From Bacteroidales bacterium (GTDB taxonomy: Bacteria; Bacteroidota; Bacteroidia; Bacteroidales; UBA12077): a stretch of 64,000 nt of DNA. This document shows positions 19,101 to 25,974 of the stretch, piece after piece (position 1 is the first letter of the stretch; each line of letters opens with the position of its first letter). A program made the position numbers and the translations under genes. The DNA is taken from contig JAQIBH010000202.1 in NCBI GenBank assembly GCA_027859205.1, forward strand, positions 1 through 64,000. Reading direction: 5' to 3'. The notes below the pieces were generated by a model. The model saw only the letters and a list, made by a program, of their open reading frames with translations. It was not told the DNA's origin and searched no databases.

Positions 19101-22074
19101 TATTACAGTTAATGAAAATCTTACTATTACTAATGGTAGATTGCACGATAGGTCTAATACTATTACCTTATTAGGGGATTTTTCAAATTCCGGCGTACAT
19201 TATAGTCAAAGTACGACAACAGGTGGTGTATTGTTTAACGGATCATTACGTCAGGAAATTGCTGGTACCGGAACTTATGGTTTACTTGAAATTAATAATA
19301 CTGCCGGGGTTGAATTGCTCAATGACTTTATTCTTGTCGATCGAAATATTATACTTACAAGCGGTAGTTTTTTTATTAAGCAATTCCAGTTACAACTTGG
19401 ACTTAATGCTGATGTAACTGTGCCATCAGGTGATTTTAGTAAAAACAGAATGGTTGTTTCAAATGGTGCATCAAGCGATGATGGGATTAAAAAATGGGTA
19501 AATGCAGGTACTCCTGCTGACATTTTAATTCCCATTGGGGTTGTTGGTTCATATACTCCGATTTATATATCAAATATAACCACAGTAGGCCCAGGTTCTG
19601 TTTTTGTAAGACCCGTTAATTCGGATCATCCTACGGCATTGGATCCTACTAATGTATTACAATATTATTGGAACATGCAAACTGTTGGTTTCACAAGTTT
19701 TATGGCAGATGTTGATTTTTATTATGAGCAAGCCGATGTAGCGGTAACTGGTATAAATCTGGAATCGGATTATATACCAGCATATCTTCTAGACGTTAAC
19801 TGGTCTAAGTTTGGAGCTGAAAGTGTTGATGCTAACTTGAATATTGTAAAATTTAATTTTAGTACAGGTGAACAGTTAAATGGTGATTTTACTGCAGGAA
19901 TTTCTGATGCTATTCCTGATCAGGTTCCTGTATTTGTTTCAAAAGAAATTGGTAACTGGGAAAATATAAATACCTGGGAGCGTGAAGATGCAGAACCTGT
20001 TACGTCTTATCCTAACGGACATGTGGTTAGAATTAAACATGATGTTACAATAGCCAGTAATTTGAAATCAGCATATAAAACTATTATTGATACAACAGGT
20101 AAATTAATTGTTGGTAACACCATTGGACATTATTTTGGACGTGTGAGCGGTAGAGGACACCTAGCTTTAACTACGGGACGCTTGCCTGCTGGTAACTATG
20201 ACGATTTCTTCGATTGCAGTGGTGGAACTATAGAATGGGGTGGTGATGTAAATTATGAACTACCTGACGAAGGTACTAACTTCAGAAGAATGTTATTTAC
20301 AGGTACAGGAACCAAAACTCTTTCATCGAATAACATAACCATCTGCGATACACTTTGGATAAACGGACCTATTTTAAATAACGATACGCATGATAATACA
20401 ATAACCATAAATGGATTTTTCCATCTTGAATCCGGAGAATTTCATAGTGGAACAACGCTTTCAACTGCAGCATTAATTTTTAGCGGAACTTCTGCACAAA
20501 CCATTACCGGAGATTTTACTGACAACACTGACAACAATACACTGAACAACGTTACCATGAATAATGCTACAGGATTAACTCTTGATGGAGATGTAACTCT
20601 TAAAGGCGATTTAACACTTACTTCTGGAAATATTGATCCAAATGGGAATGCTTTTACTTTAGAAATTGCTTCGGATGTATCTCCTGTTGGCGGTAGTGCT
20701 GCATCATTTGTTGATGGACCTATGTTTAAAGACTTAGCAAGTTTCTCAAATTTTGAATTTCCAATTGGCGACGGAACCAGATATGGTAAATTAGAAATAT
20801 TTAATACAACAACAGGTATAGTTACTTGGGAGGCTCAATATTACAATTATAATCCTACAGCCCATGTTCCTTCGCTAGACATAACAAGTATGGAGGATCC
20901 TCCAATAAAATTTGTTAGTGATAATGAATTTTGGAGACTTGATGGACTCACTAGTGCAGCAGAGGCTATGATCCGTTGGGATGATCAAAGTGTACTCCCT
21001 GCACAAGTTAGCGATTTTGATGATCTTGCTATAGCCAGATGGTCAACATCATCGCGATGGGAAGAAGTAGTTGGTACCGTGGCCGACGGTGGTGTAAATT
21101 CAGGTACCATAACTTCAGATGCTGCTTTAGCTACAGGTGAGCATTTTCTTACTCTTGGTTCAAAAGATGCAACACCTCTGGGTACTGCAACCATTACTTC
21201 TGGTGATGTTTCAATTTGTGATGGTGGCTCAACAAATATTAGCATTGATTTAACCGGAACGGCAACATGGAAACTAGAGATATATAAAGATGGAGGCTGG
21301 TATTCAGATGAAACATTAATTGGAGCTTCTCCTTATTTACTTAATGTTACAACTGCAGGTCTTTATACTATTAATGATGTATGGGATGCGAATGATCTTG
21401 TTTTAGGAACTGTTTTTGGTTCAGGAGTTACAGTAACTGTTGTTCCTGTTCCAGATAATCTTTTAACTGTTACTGGTGGAGGTCCATATTGCGCGGGTGG
21501 TACTGGAGTGGTTGTTGGACTAAGTGGATCAGAACTAAGTGTAAATTATGAACTTTTTGTAGATGGTTCACCATTAAATACTGTTGCTGGAACTGGTGCC
21601 GCTATTTCTTTTGGTTTGCAAACCACAGCAGGAGATTACACAGTTGAAGGAACTCATTCGACAGATGCTGCAGATTTGTGTACTCAAACAATGACAGGTA
21701 GTCAAACTATAACCATTATTCCGGCACCTACTGCAACTATTACTGTTAATGTAGCGCTTGATTCAATTTGCGACGGAATTAATACACAAATTGATATAGA
21801 CTTTACAGCTGGTGCTACACCTTGGGATCTTGTTATTGATGATGGCACAAATCCAGTTGAAAATATAGATGATGTACTTGATCCTTATACATATAATCCA
21901 AGTGTTTTTCCAATTTGGGTTGATGATGGTTCACCTGATACTGATTATGTTTATTCTATACAAATTACTGATGATAATGGATGTACGAACTCATATAATA
22001 GTTCAACAGTAACGGTATTTAAAATTCCTGACACAGGAGATCAATACCATATTTCGAATGATTGGGCGAATTAA
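13162..22074 (+). CDS. Giant secreted beta-rich surface protein (2970 residues)
   Basis: A very large exported protein. Residues 1-27 are a signal peptide ending LNAQ. Residues about 40-255 look like a LamG/concanavalin-type module (SSLKMWLRADKNVSYNN, DYSGN, YIGEAIIFNTTLNLAERTLVENYL). The remainder is serine/threonine/asparagine/glycine-rich beta-solenoid-like sequence with recurring GN(W)...W...P...D.V.I headers near residues 432, 1386 and 2264, and repeated FP(V/I)G motifs near 1243, 2120 and 2530. From about 2670 there are Ig/PKD-like modules. It has no type IX CTD; it ends in the tail TGDQYHISNDWAN shared with two downstream proteins. Likely an adhesin or filament subunit, from context. 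A unique function is not evident. Confidence 0.8.
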   Translation: MKKYIKVIRKGILVLFITGVTMFSLNAQTGPGGVGATDAPSSLKMWLRADKNVSYNNLKQINEWVDYSGNSFTLVNCATQPVFQSNFINGFPAVNFSSAQAGMSAAAVLGSDLFSAQNNTIIFVKQSESGSNWFTWETATTDTVSFSLSANKSVFNFLNKTSGQLTSSSDVNGAFHIISNVIDGTDQSIFLDGAADGTQANALSLNTALSANLYLGTYDCTATDDWVGYIGEAIIFNTTLNLAERTLVENYLSAKYDLTITNDYYAGDDLVNGDYDFDVAGIGEEADGNSILAVSDGLYIEEETVPLDPGDYLIIGHSSLIDSVTSNDVVASVTHRWNKIWYFDKTGNLDAKVSFDFSEGIDGGTPGEVVNYRLLYRAGTTGNFSEVAVVSTTIENSDQVAFVVADLNLLPGFYTIGTTNAPNSPLEGTKTWYNYYVLDTDDWDDWSRWTLDPDGTLLINPTHVIPGASDTVVILNGSTVNINTDNKVVSKIQILDGGILNIDGATTGHDFTTILGEGRIKLEADNYPAGDDSDFITKGTVEFYGGSYSIANLNTADTFYNLVINLDNAANTIILKDSVVISNDFTVKKGIFQINNTEDDVKYTIDISNDVVVEAFGQIATGTGNPIQTAAYNHYGSMPLIGEFHSIYHEFNVGGNFTNHGPVRFTNLTAPLYNEFTTTGAVTLRFNGLGNHTVDLYSDAYFYNFIVDKGSSQTYILTVYSANLNYFNLYGANRAGRLEGAPFSPENPEIRKALFIQNGTLKLTGNIYIHSLSEGDNTSGNGDYTIGANASLWIAGSGVKLYSTTTSVYVHTHPLPGGTVGFNNASGYQGLSVYGKFRISDGFFGTANSSGIIFWDTANGTMQIEGGTVDISQFRSAVGGSGKANYIQSGGLLMVRGDDKSEAGEVSDANPIFGLVNTSDNFQMSGGAIVIYDDVDGIGVNDFFINCADGNFGVTGGDITIQDNGAKFFDFYSTANLWNLNIKKYVNPGDFTTQLTRDLIVLNDLLIDEDAQLDPTNFDLTIGGDFAIGIETDGTSTAVYVNRDNTTTFNGGGNSIITVSNDAVANYFSPYDLVINKDLSSTTVTMAYRNTTVNPIVNIRNDFTISRGTFDYDSYIIDVKGDLNNNGVMGVWDKTGRIRLDNTGSIQNISSSIGSAYVFGHLEVAHTDGSANNVQLNSNISSDLFTLTSGLVYAHNYKLSVDTNFVGGFADCDVQRMIEFDSSHANRGLKFKMDYNYSVDTTVTFPVGTYDGTTHYWAGADIDITSAVGNVTGSMTVAPVPIAHPTNSSPGCGVLLGYWKVRVDGLSAAASGVSYSFDTNFPDEGSGTYKEWYLMEGSWSQEGNANIPGINTLVDATLDGFKTLDFSCAKNVCFNSVDVIYSNETGGGNWDVGASWQGGSTPGDEDIAVIENGDVISVTRDNIDDVTKVVIRSGGTLDVGIYTGLSYGIVNGGGKFRIASNTGTTPTLPTADFDPFLLNDTAIFEFYGTGSYTLPALTYYPNLKIGGSAGTVKTLPDANITVLQDLMIYDDTNDGVVLRLSNSATSGYDLSVLDSLKLDNQGTLIFPTTGATRTVTVEKSIDMAANGNTDANIIEIEDAAGNLYTDFHNLIVKQDIVLNDNAVITFYIDTTNRRAVDLYFNGSDHSEITSSTSVPALNNLVVDKDLSTSEVLVSSEITFTEDTYRPITFNRGHLIFDNSDINISLSSEDGDFTIPENSKLSLRNGSIANITGASTGIILNGSLFLEGSSQLLLNDGTYDNFIEYSSSGNSIINVSGTSVLNVGSQLRRKTTSDQGVLKYYQSGGTVTLGNNSAPITSRGVFEVMNTNSVFDYTGGNLIIARSQSVSNPAVYLDPTSSTLVDGATLTFGNDNTPTGQNIGIYSAIALKDIVVSNLGEAKTVTVYTLGLTIDSLNINTGQTFDANDLDLTLNGNFRNDGTYTPGTNTTSFTSADQKVIGATTFNNLSANLTTSSDSLEIYNDITVNENLTITNGRLHDRSNTITLLGDFSNSGVHYSQSTTTGGVLFNGSLRQEIAGTGTYGLLEINNTAGVELLNDFILVDRNIILTSGSFFIKQFQLQLGLNADVTVPSGDFSKNRMVVSNGASSDDGIKKWVNAGTPADILIPIGVVGSYTPIYISNITTVGPGSVFVRPVNSDHPTALDPTNVLQYYWNMQTVGFTSFMADVDFYYEQADVAVTGINLESDYIPAYLLDVNWSKFGAESVDANLNIVKFNFSTGEQLNGDFTAGISDAIPDQVPVFVSKEIGNWENINTWEREDAEPVTSYPNGHVVRIKHDVTIASNLKSAYKTIIDTTGKLIVGNTIGHYFGRVSGRGHLALTTGRLPAGNYDDFFDCSGGTIEWGGDVNYELPDEGTNFRRMLFTGTGTKTLSSNNITICDTLWINGPILNNDTHDNTITINGFFHLESGEFHSGTTLSTAALIFSGTSAQTITGDFTDNTDNNTLNNVTMNNATGLTLDGDVTLKGDLTLTSGNIDPNGNAFTLEIASDVSPVGGSAASFVDGPMFKDLASFSNFEFPIGDGTRYGKLEIFNTTTGIVTWEAQYYNYNPTAHVPSLDITSMEDPPIKFVSDNEFWRLDGLTSAAEAMIRWDDQSVLPAQVSDFDDLAIARWSTSSRWEEVVGTVADGGVNSGTITSDAALATGEHFLTLGSKDATPLGTATITSGDVSICDGGSTNISIDLTGTATWKLEIYKDGGWYSDETLIGASPYLLNVTTAGLYTINDVWDANDLVLGTVFGSGVTVTVVPVPDNLLTVTGGGPYCAGGTGVVVGLSGSELSVNYELFVDGSPLNTVAGTGAAISFGLQTTAGDYTVEGTHSTDAADLCTQTMTGSQTITIIPAPTATITVNVALDSICDGINTQIDIDFTAGATPWDLVIDDGTNPVENIDDVLDPYTYNPSVFPIWVDDGSPDTDYVYSIQITDDNGCTNSYNSSTVTVFKIPDTGDQYHISNDWAN

Positions 22075-22314
22075 AATAAAAATAAACAATTTGTAAATAT
22101 TAACGTAAAACTTATTAACAACACAAAACAACAAAATGATAAATGAAGATGATTTGTTAATAAAATGTAAATTTTACTTATGAACTTTGAATTGATGAGT
22201 ACTAATTTAGTAAATGCTTTATAAATTTTATAATATAATTAAGTAAACGAATGCTTTTATAACAAAGCATTAGGTTTATTCAAGTAAAAATAGGGAGGGT
22301 TTGTAAAATTACAT

Positions 22315-22345
22315 TTTGCACTAATCATTAAAAATGATACATTTG
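22315..22345 (+). promoter_or_regulatory. Bacteroidota sigma-70 promoter for the 303-residue surface protein
   Basis: TTTG (22315-22318), exactly 19 bases, then TACATTTG (22338-22345): a perfect match to the TTTG-N19-TAnnTTTG promoter of this phylum. It implies a leader of about 215 bases before the ATG at 22568, and that this gene is transcribed separately from the giant gene. The rest of 22075-22567 shows no coding potential. Confidence 0.75.
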
Positions 22346-22567
22346 CGTGCTTATATAGGGTTGTAATCAAACAACTAAATATTTTGTAACCAATCAGATA
22401 ATGCTACGTTAAATTATAATAAGAATAAAAGACATTAACATCTTTAAATAAATCCAAGGTTTGAAACCCTTTAAAAAAATTCACTAGAAAAAAATTTGCC
22501 TGCCGAATGGTAGGTTAATAATTTAAAAAATTAATAATTAATTAAATACTAACTTAAACTTTTAGTC

Positions 22568-23479
22568 ATGAAAAAAATGAACATTTTTAAAATTGCTTTA
22601 ACCCTGGTAATGGTTTTTGCTATTTCGGGCGCTTTTGCTCAGATTCTTACTGATTATGATGAAACTAATGCCACTGATATGTATCAAACTACTGGTACAA
22701 CGTTTAGGCTTTACGCTCTTCCTGATCCTATTTATAGTCCAACTTATGTTGCGGCTGCAAATGCTCCTTTAGGTGTTAATTCTGAATGGGAATGGAATTA
22801 TCCTATTGCTTTAACTGGTGCTCCAGCTACGGCTACTCCAGCAGCTCAAAACTGGGTTGAATTTACTGTTACACCGATTGGAATTCATGCAATTACTGTT
22901 GAGGAATCAAATACTTTGACTGGTTGTGGTGACGCTACTCCAATATCTCAAACGGTTAATATTGTTGCTGCTCCAACTGCCACAATTACAACTGGCGATG
23001 CAGTTGCTTATTGTGGTGATCAGGTAGCTCAAGCAGTAAGTATATCTTTTGTTGAAAATGTACCTGATGCTAATGCAGCTTTTGGATTTGCTGTTCAAGA
23101 ACTTGTTGAAGAAATTGATGGTGCTGATGCCTGGATAGCAACTGTAAGTACAACTGATATTTTTGTAGATTTTACTCTTGCTGCAAAAGCCAAATTTCCA
23201 GCAGATTTAGCTGGAGGAACACCTAACTATACTTATGGATTTAACACTTCGGCTCTTACTGTTTCAAGTAATAATCGTACACGTTATACATATACGCTTT
23301 TAGAAGCTTCTGATGCTGGTGTTGGTTCTGATGGTATTATATCTGCAATAAGTCAAAAATCTGATTATATTGATGGATTACAGACTTATGCTTTTACAGA
23401 TGATAATGTTGTGTTTATTGTAAATCCAGCTCCTGTAACAGGTCCTATATATCACATTGGTAATTTAACTAATTACTAA
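22568..23479 (+). CDS. Secreted protein with shared C-terminal tail
   Basis: A 303-residue exported protein. Residues 1-25 form a signal peptide (hydrophobic core ALTLVMVFAISGAFA, then Q). The mature part contains a PKD-like segment (SEWEWNYPIALTG ... GIHAITVEESN, about residues 73-117) and a second beta-rich domain with few cysteines. The last residues, TGPIYHIGNLTNY, match the tails of the giant protein and, out of frame, of the next gene. It lacks a type IX CTD. Its own promoter lies at 22315-22345. Probably a structural component of the surface locus; I do not recognise a named family. Confidence 0.8.
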   Translation: MKKMNIFKIALTLVMVFAISGAFAQILTDYDETNATDMYQTTGTTFRLYALPDPIYSPTYVAAANAPLGVNSEWEWNYPIALTGAPATATPAAQNWVEFTVTPIGIHAITVEESNTLTGCGDATPISQTVNIVAAPTATITTGDAVAYCGDQVAQAVSISFVENVPDANAAFGFAVQELVEEIDGADAWIATVSTTDIFVDFTLAAKAKFPADLAGGTPNYTYGFNTSALTVSSNNRTRYTYTLLEASDAGVGSDGIISAISQKSDYIDGLQTYAFTDDNVVFIVNPAPVTGPIYHIGNLTNY

Positions 23480-23520
23480 TAAATAAATCTATACTACTGA
23501 ATAGGAGTTTAGGTTAAAAC

Positions 23521-23554
23521 TTAACTGGTTCGGGGTAAAACCTGAGCCAGTTAA
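23521..23554 (+). repeat. Intergenic hairpin H1 (ACTGGTTC family)
   Basis: A 14-bp RNA stem with G-U pairs: TTAACTGGTTCGGG pairs with CCTGAGCCAGTTAA. It is the first of three related hairpins in this locus. No T-run follows it, so it is not a standard intrinsic terminator. Confidence 0.75.
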
Positions 23555-23576
23555 AAAAATAGTAAGCATAACAAAA

Positions 23577-23867
23577 TTGAAAAAAACTATACAAATATTA
23601 TTTTTTGTTAGTTTCCTGATCTTCGGATCGGGCTTTATTAGTTATGCACAAACTATTCGTGTAGCTTGTAGCGAAAGTGTTGTTAGGTACGGTGTATATG
23701 GAAATAACGGAACTTCTGATTTTTATTGGACAATTGAAGGTGGCACTATTGTGGAAACACACGCTCGAGGTGATTCTGTTGATATACTATGGAATAATGT
23801 TGCAGGTGCACGCGTTATTTCAATTATAGAAAGAAATAACAACAGGTCCTATTTATCATATACCTAA
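23577..23867 (+). CDS. Small secreted PKD-like protein, tail frameshifted
   Basis: A 96-residue ORF starting at TTG (23577), with a signal peptide ending SYAQ and a PKD-like domain (SVVRYGVYGNNGTSDFYWTI, ...GGTIVETHARGDSVDILW). That domain is clearly homologous to the N-terminus of the type-B CTD protein at 24904 (VVRYGVIGNNGTS). After IIERNN the frame ends in NRSYLSYT, but the +1 frame from 23842 encodes TGPIYHIPNNFNY and a stop at 23881-23883, the locus tail motif. One extra base around 23836-23842 would explain this. The intended product was probably about 101 residues. Either a real frameshift or a sequence error. Confidence 0.7.
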   Translation: MKKTIQILFFVSFLIFGSGFISYAQTIRVACSESVVRYGVYGNNGTSDFYWTIEGGTIVETHARGDSVDILWNNVAGARVISIIERNNNRSYLSYT

Positions 23868-23910
23868 TAACTTTAACTATTAATAGTTAAACGGTTATTT
23901 GTTAATGAAA

Positions 23911-23944
23911 TTAAACTGGTTCAGGGAAACCTGAACCAGTTTAA
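23911..23944 (+). repeat. Intergenic hairpin H2 (ACTGGTTC family)
   Basis: A perfect 15-bp stem TTAAACTGGTTCAGG / CCTGAACCAGTTTAA closed by a GAAA tetraloop. It lies after the small secreted gene and is followed by A-rich, not T-rich, sequence. Confidence 0.85.
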
Positions 23945-23967
23945 AAACAAAAAATAGAGATTGCAAA

Positions 23968-24011
23968 AAGTGCTAAGCGTCCCGATAATTATCGGGATTC
24001 GCTAAGCACTT
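23968..24011 (+). repeat. 44-base nested palindrome
   Basis: Outer arms AAGTGCTAAGCG / CGCTAAGCACTT (one mismatch) enclose a perfect 18-bp palindrome TCCCGATAATTATCGGGA (23980-23997). The inner part resembles the TCCCGATAGCTATCGGGA palindrome found at 8722, 10989 and 24865. It looks like a dispersed intergenic repeat rather than a gene feature. Confidence 0.75.
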
Positions 24012-24089
24012 ATAAAAACAAAAATAATCATAGCCGACTTTGAGTTGTCCATGATTAAATAAAATTGAAAAAGAATATTTACATATTAT

Positions 24090-24120
24090 AAACTGGTTCA
24101 GGATTTTCCTGAACCGGTTT
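24090..24120 (+). repeat. Intergenic hairpin H3 (ACTGGTTC family)
   Basis: A stem AAACTGGTTCAGGA / TCCTGAACCGGTTT with one G-U pair and a short T loop. It lies just before the HEPN gene. A TTG-initiated run of eight codons (24065-24091) abuts its left side. Confidence 0.8.
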
Positions 24121-24134
24121 AAAACAAAAAAAAA

Positions 24135-24521
24135 GTGGATAAAAACATTAAATATTGGATTGACTTGTCTGATTATGATTTAGAAACGGCAGAAGCTATG
24201 CTAAAAAGCAAAAGGTATCTGTATGTTGGATTTATGTGTCATCAGACAATAGAAAAGATATTTAAAGCATATTTTACCAGACTAAAAAATGAAACAGCAC
24301 CATTCTCTCATAGTCTATCTTATTTAGCAAAACGAGGTGAGTTTTATGAATCTTTCTCTGAAAACCAGAAAGATTTTATTGATCAGATTGAACCATTGAA
24401 TATCGAAGCAAGATATCCGTCACACAAAGAAAGATTGATGCGAAGCCTTACAGAATCAAAATGTTTGGAAATTATTCAAAAAACAAAAGAGATTCAACTG
24501 TGGATAAAAGCGAAGTTATAA
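24135..24521 (+). CDS. HEPN domain protein
   Basis: A 128-residue all-helical HEPN protein with a GTG start at 24135. The family pattern is visible in YWIDLSDYDLETAEAMLKS (helix 1), VGFMCHQTIEKIFKAYF (helix 2; about residues 33-49) and the LNIEARYPSHKERL region (about 95-108). It overlaps the nucleotidyltransferase gene by 22 bases. HEPN/MNT pairs are a known toxin-antitoxin arrangement, in which MNT inactivates a HEPN RNase; this pfam05168-like subfamily is less well characterised. It interrupts the run of surface-protein genes. Confidence 0.85.
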   Translation: MDKNIKYWIDLSDYDLETAEAMLKSKRYLYVGFMCHQTIEKIFKAYFTRLKNETAPFSHSLSYLAKRGEFYESFSENQKDFIDQIEPLNIEARYPSHKERLMRSLTESKCLEIIQKTKEIQLWIKAKL

Positions 24522-24811
24522 CTAAAATAAAAGCATATAAGGCTTTATTAGAGGATTACTTTAAAATGGATAAAGTATACCTTTTTGGTTCGTATGCAAA
24601 AGATACATATAATGAAGATAGCGATATTGATGTGGCAATTGTTTTTGATCAAATAGATGGTGATTATTTTGCTGTAAACCCATTGCTTTGGAAGTTGAGA
24701 AGACAAATAGACGATAGAATAGAACCTATAATCATTGAAAAAAAATTTGATGACGCAAATTTCCTGGATGAGATAATTCGAACAGGAATTGAAATAAAAA
24801 CAAAAGCATAA
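24500..24811 (+). CDS. MNT-type minimal nucleotidyltransferase
   Basis: A 103-residue minimal nucleotidyltransferase. VYLFGSYAKDTYNEDSDIDV (about residues 26-45) carries the GS and D-x-D catalytic motifs, and EPIIIEK supplies the third acidic position. I choose the GTG at 24500 (GTG GAT AAA AGC, the same initiation context as the HEPN gene) over the upstream ATG at 24461, which would add 13 residues wholly inside the HEPN frame. Predicted to be the antitoxin partner that modifies the HEPN protein. It ends about 90 bases before the type-B CTD gene. Confidence 0.85.
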   Translation: MDKSEVITKIKAYKALLEDYFKMDKVYLFGSYAKDTYNEDSDIDVAIVFDQIDGDYFAVNPLLWKLRRQIDDRIEPIIIEKKFDDANFLDEIIRTGIEIKTKA

Positions 24812-24841
24812 CCAAATTTAAAAGTGTTTTACTAAACTTGT

Positions 24842-24890
24842 CCTCCCTTGAGGGAGGTGTCCGATCCCGATAGCTATCGGGAGAGGGTGA
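24842..24890 (+). repeat. Dispersed double-palindrome element
   Basis: CCTCCCTTGAGGGAGG (24842-24857) followed by TCCCGATAGCTATCGGGA (24865-24882), the same 18-bp palindrome that occupies the T-loop position in repeat R2. It fills the gap between the MNT gene and the next surface gene. Confidence 0.75.
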
Positions 24891-24903
24891 AAAAAAAATA
24901 AAA

Positions 24904-25932
24904 TTGAAATATTTAAATAAAATATTGTCCTTAATATTTTTCCTGGTAATTTTACCAGGCATTGGTAGTTATGCACAAACTATACCTGTAGCTTGTGGCA
25001 GTAGTGTTGTTCGTTATGGTGTTATTGGCAATAATGGAACTTCTGTTTTTGATTGGACTATAGCGGGGGGTGCCATTGTTAATAATTATAATGATTCTAT
25101 CGATGTTCAATGGAATGATGTAGTCGGAGCACATATTATTACAGTTGTTGAAACTAATATTTATGGTTGCGAAGGTGAACCTTACCTGGAAACAATCATG
25201 GTAACCACTCCTTTTATTGATTTAGGTGTTGATGTTGAAATGTGTCAAAATGAAACTGAAGAGTTTATTGCCAGCTCGGCAGATATTACCGATTATTTGT
25301 GGCAGGACAGTACCATAGGAGAAACACTTATAGCTTCAACTGAAGGTGTTTATTGGGTTCGAATTACCGATGTAAGTGGTTGTGTAGCATCCGATACTGT
25401 TGCAGTAACAATTCATGAATTGCCAATAGTTGATTTAGGATCAGATACCGCAATCTGTGAACCAGGAGCGATTCTTACTTTGGATCCTTCTGATAATTGG
25501 AGTAACAGTTTTGCATGGTTTGATGGCGATGATTTACCGCTAAGTAATTCTCCAACAATTGACGTAACATCCAGAACTGAAGACCAAGAATTTTGGGTAT
25601 CTGTAACTGATGAATTTGGTTGTGAAGGAACAGATACAATTGTGGTTCGACTTTGTGGTAAGTTAACAATTCCCAATGTTTTTACACCTAATGGCGATGG
25701 TATTAACGAAGTTTGGGAAATCGAAGAATTATTTGTTTTTGAAGATTTAACCATTGATATTTTTAATAGATGGGGTGAAAGAGTTTTTCATTCGTATGGA
25801 TACTCATCCGATAGTTTTTGGGACGGCAATGATTCTAAAGGTAAAAAATTACCCATGGATGCTTACTATTACGTAATTGATTTACATAATGGCGAAGAAC
25901 CAATTGTTGGAAATGTAACAATAGTAAGGTAG
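24904..25932 (+). CDS. Type IX secreted protein with type-B (gliding) C-terminal domain
   Basis: A 342-residue exported protein starting at TTG (24904) with a signal peptide ending SYAQ. Domains in order: a PKD-like module homologous to the 23577 protein (about residues 25-105), two further PKD/Ig-like modules (about 105-245, each with a GC-E/S or GCVASDTV turn), and a gliding-motility-associated type-B C-terminal domain (about 252-342). The CTD is marked by IPNVFTPNGDGINEVWEI, IFNRWGERVFHS, WDGNDSKGKKLP and DAYYYVI. This CTD targets proteins through the type IX system and needs a PorP/SprF partner, which is the next gene. Likely the cell-surface anchor of this locus. Confidence 0.9.
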   Translation: MKYLNKILSLIFFLVILPGIGSYAQTIPVACGSSVVRYGVIGNNGTSVFDWTIAGGAIVNNYNDSIDVQWNDVVGAHIITVVETNIYGCEGEPYLETIMVTTPFIDLGVDVEMCQNETEEFIASSADITDYLWQDSTIGETLIASTEGVYWVRITDVSGCVASDTVAVTIHELPIVDLGSDTAICEPGAILTLDPSDNWSNSFAWFDGDDLPLSNSPTIDVTSRTEDQEFWVSVTDEFGCEGTDTIVVRLCGKLTIPNVFTPNGDGINEVWEIEELFVFEDLTIDIFNRWGERVFHSYGYSSDSFWDGNDSKGKKLPMDAYYYVIDLHNGEEPIVGNVTIVR

Positions 25933-25974
25933 AATTTTGGAAATCTCATTTGGATTGATTTTTTTTGTTAAAAA

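Noticed and set aside
20985-21245. Minus-strand frames of about 86 codons inside the giant gene (also at 19275-19535)
   Set aside because: They lie wholly within the long coding frame and show no motif or start context; shadows caused by base composition.
24065-24091. Eight-codon TTG-initiated frame as a small gene
   Set aside because: Too short to support; it only resembles the start of neighbouring secreted genes, and is mentioned as a possible remnant.
23521-24120. Hairpins H1-H3 as intrinsic terminators
   Set aside because: None is followed by a T-run on the plus strand; A-rich sequence follows, so a standard terminator is unlikely.
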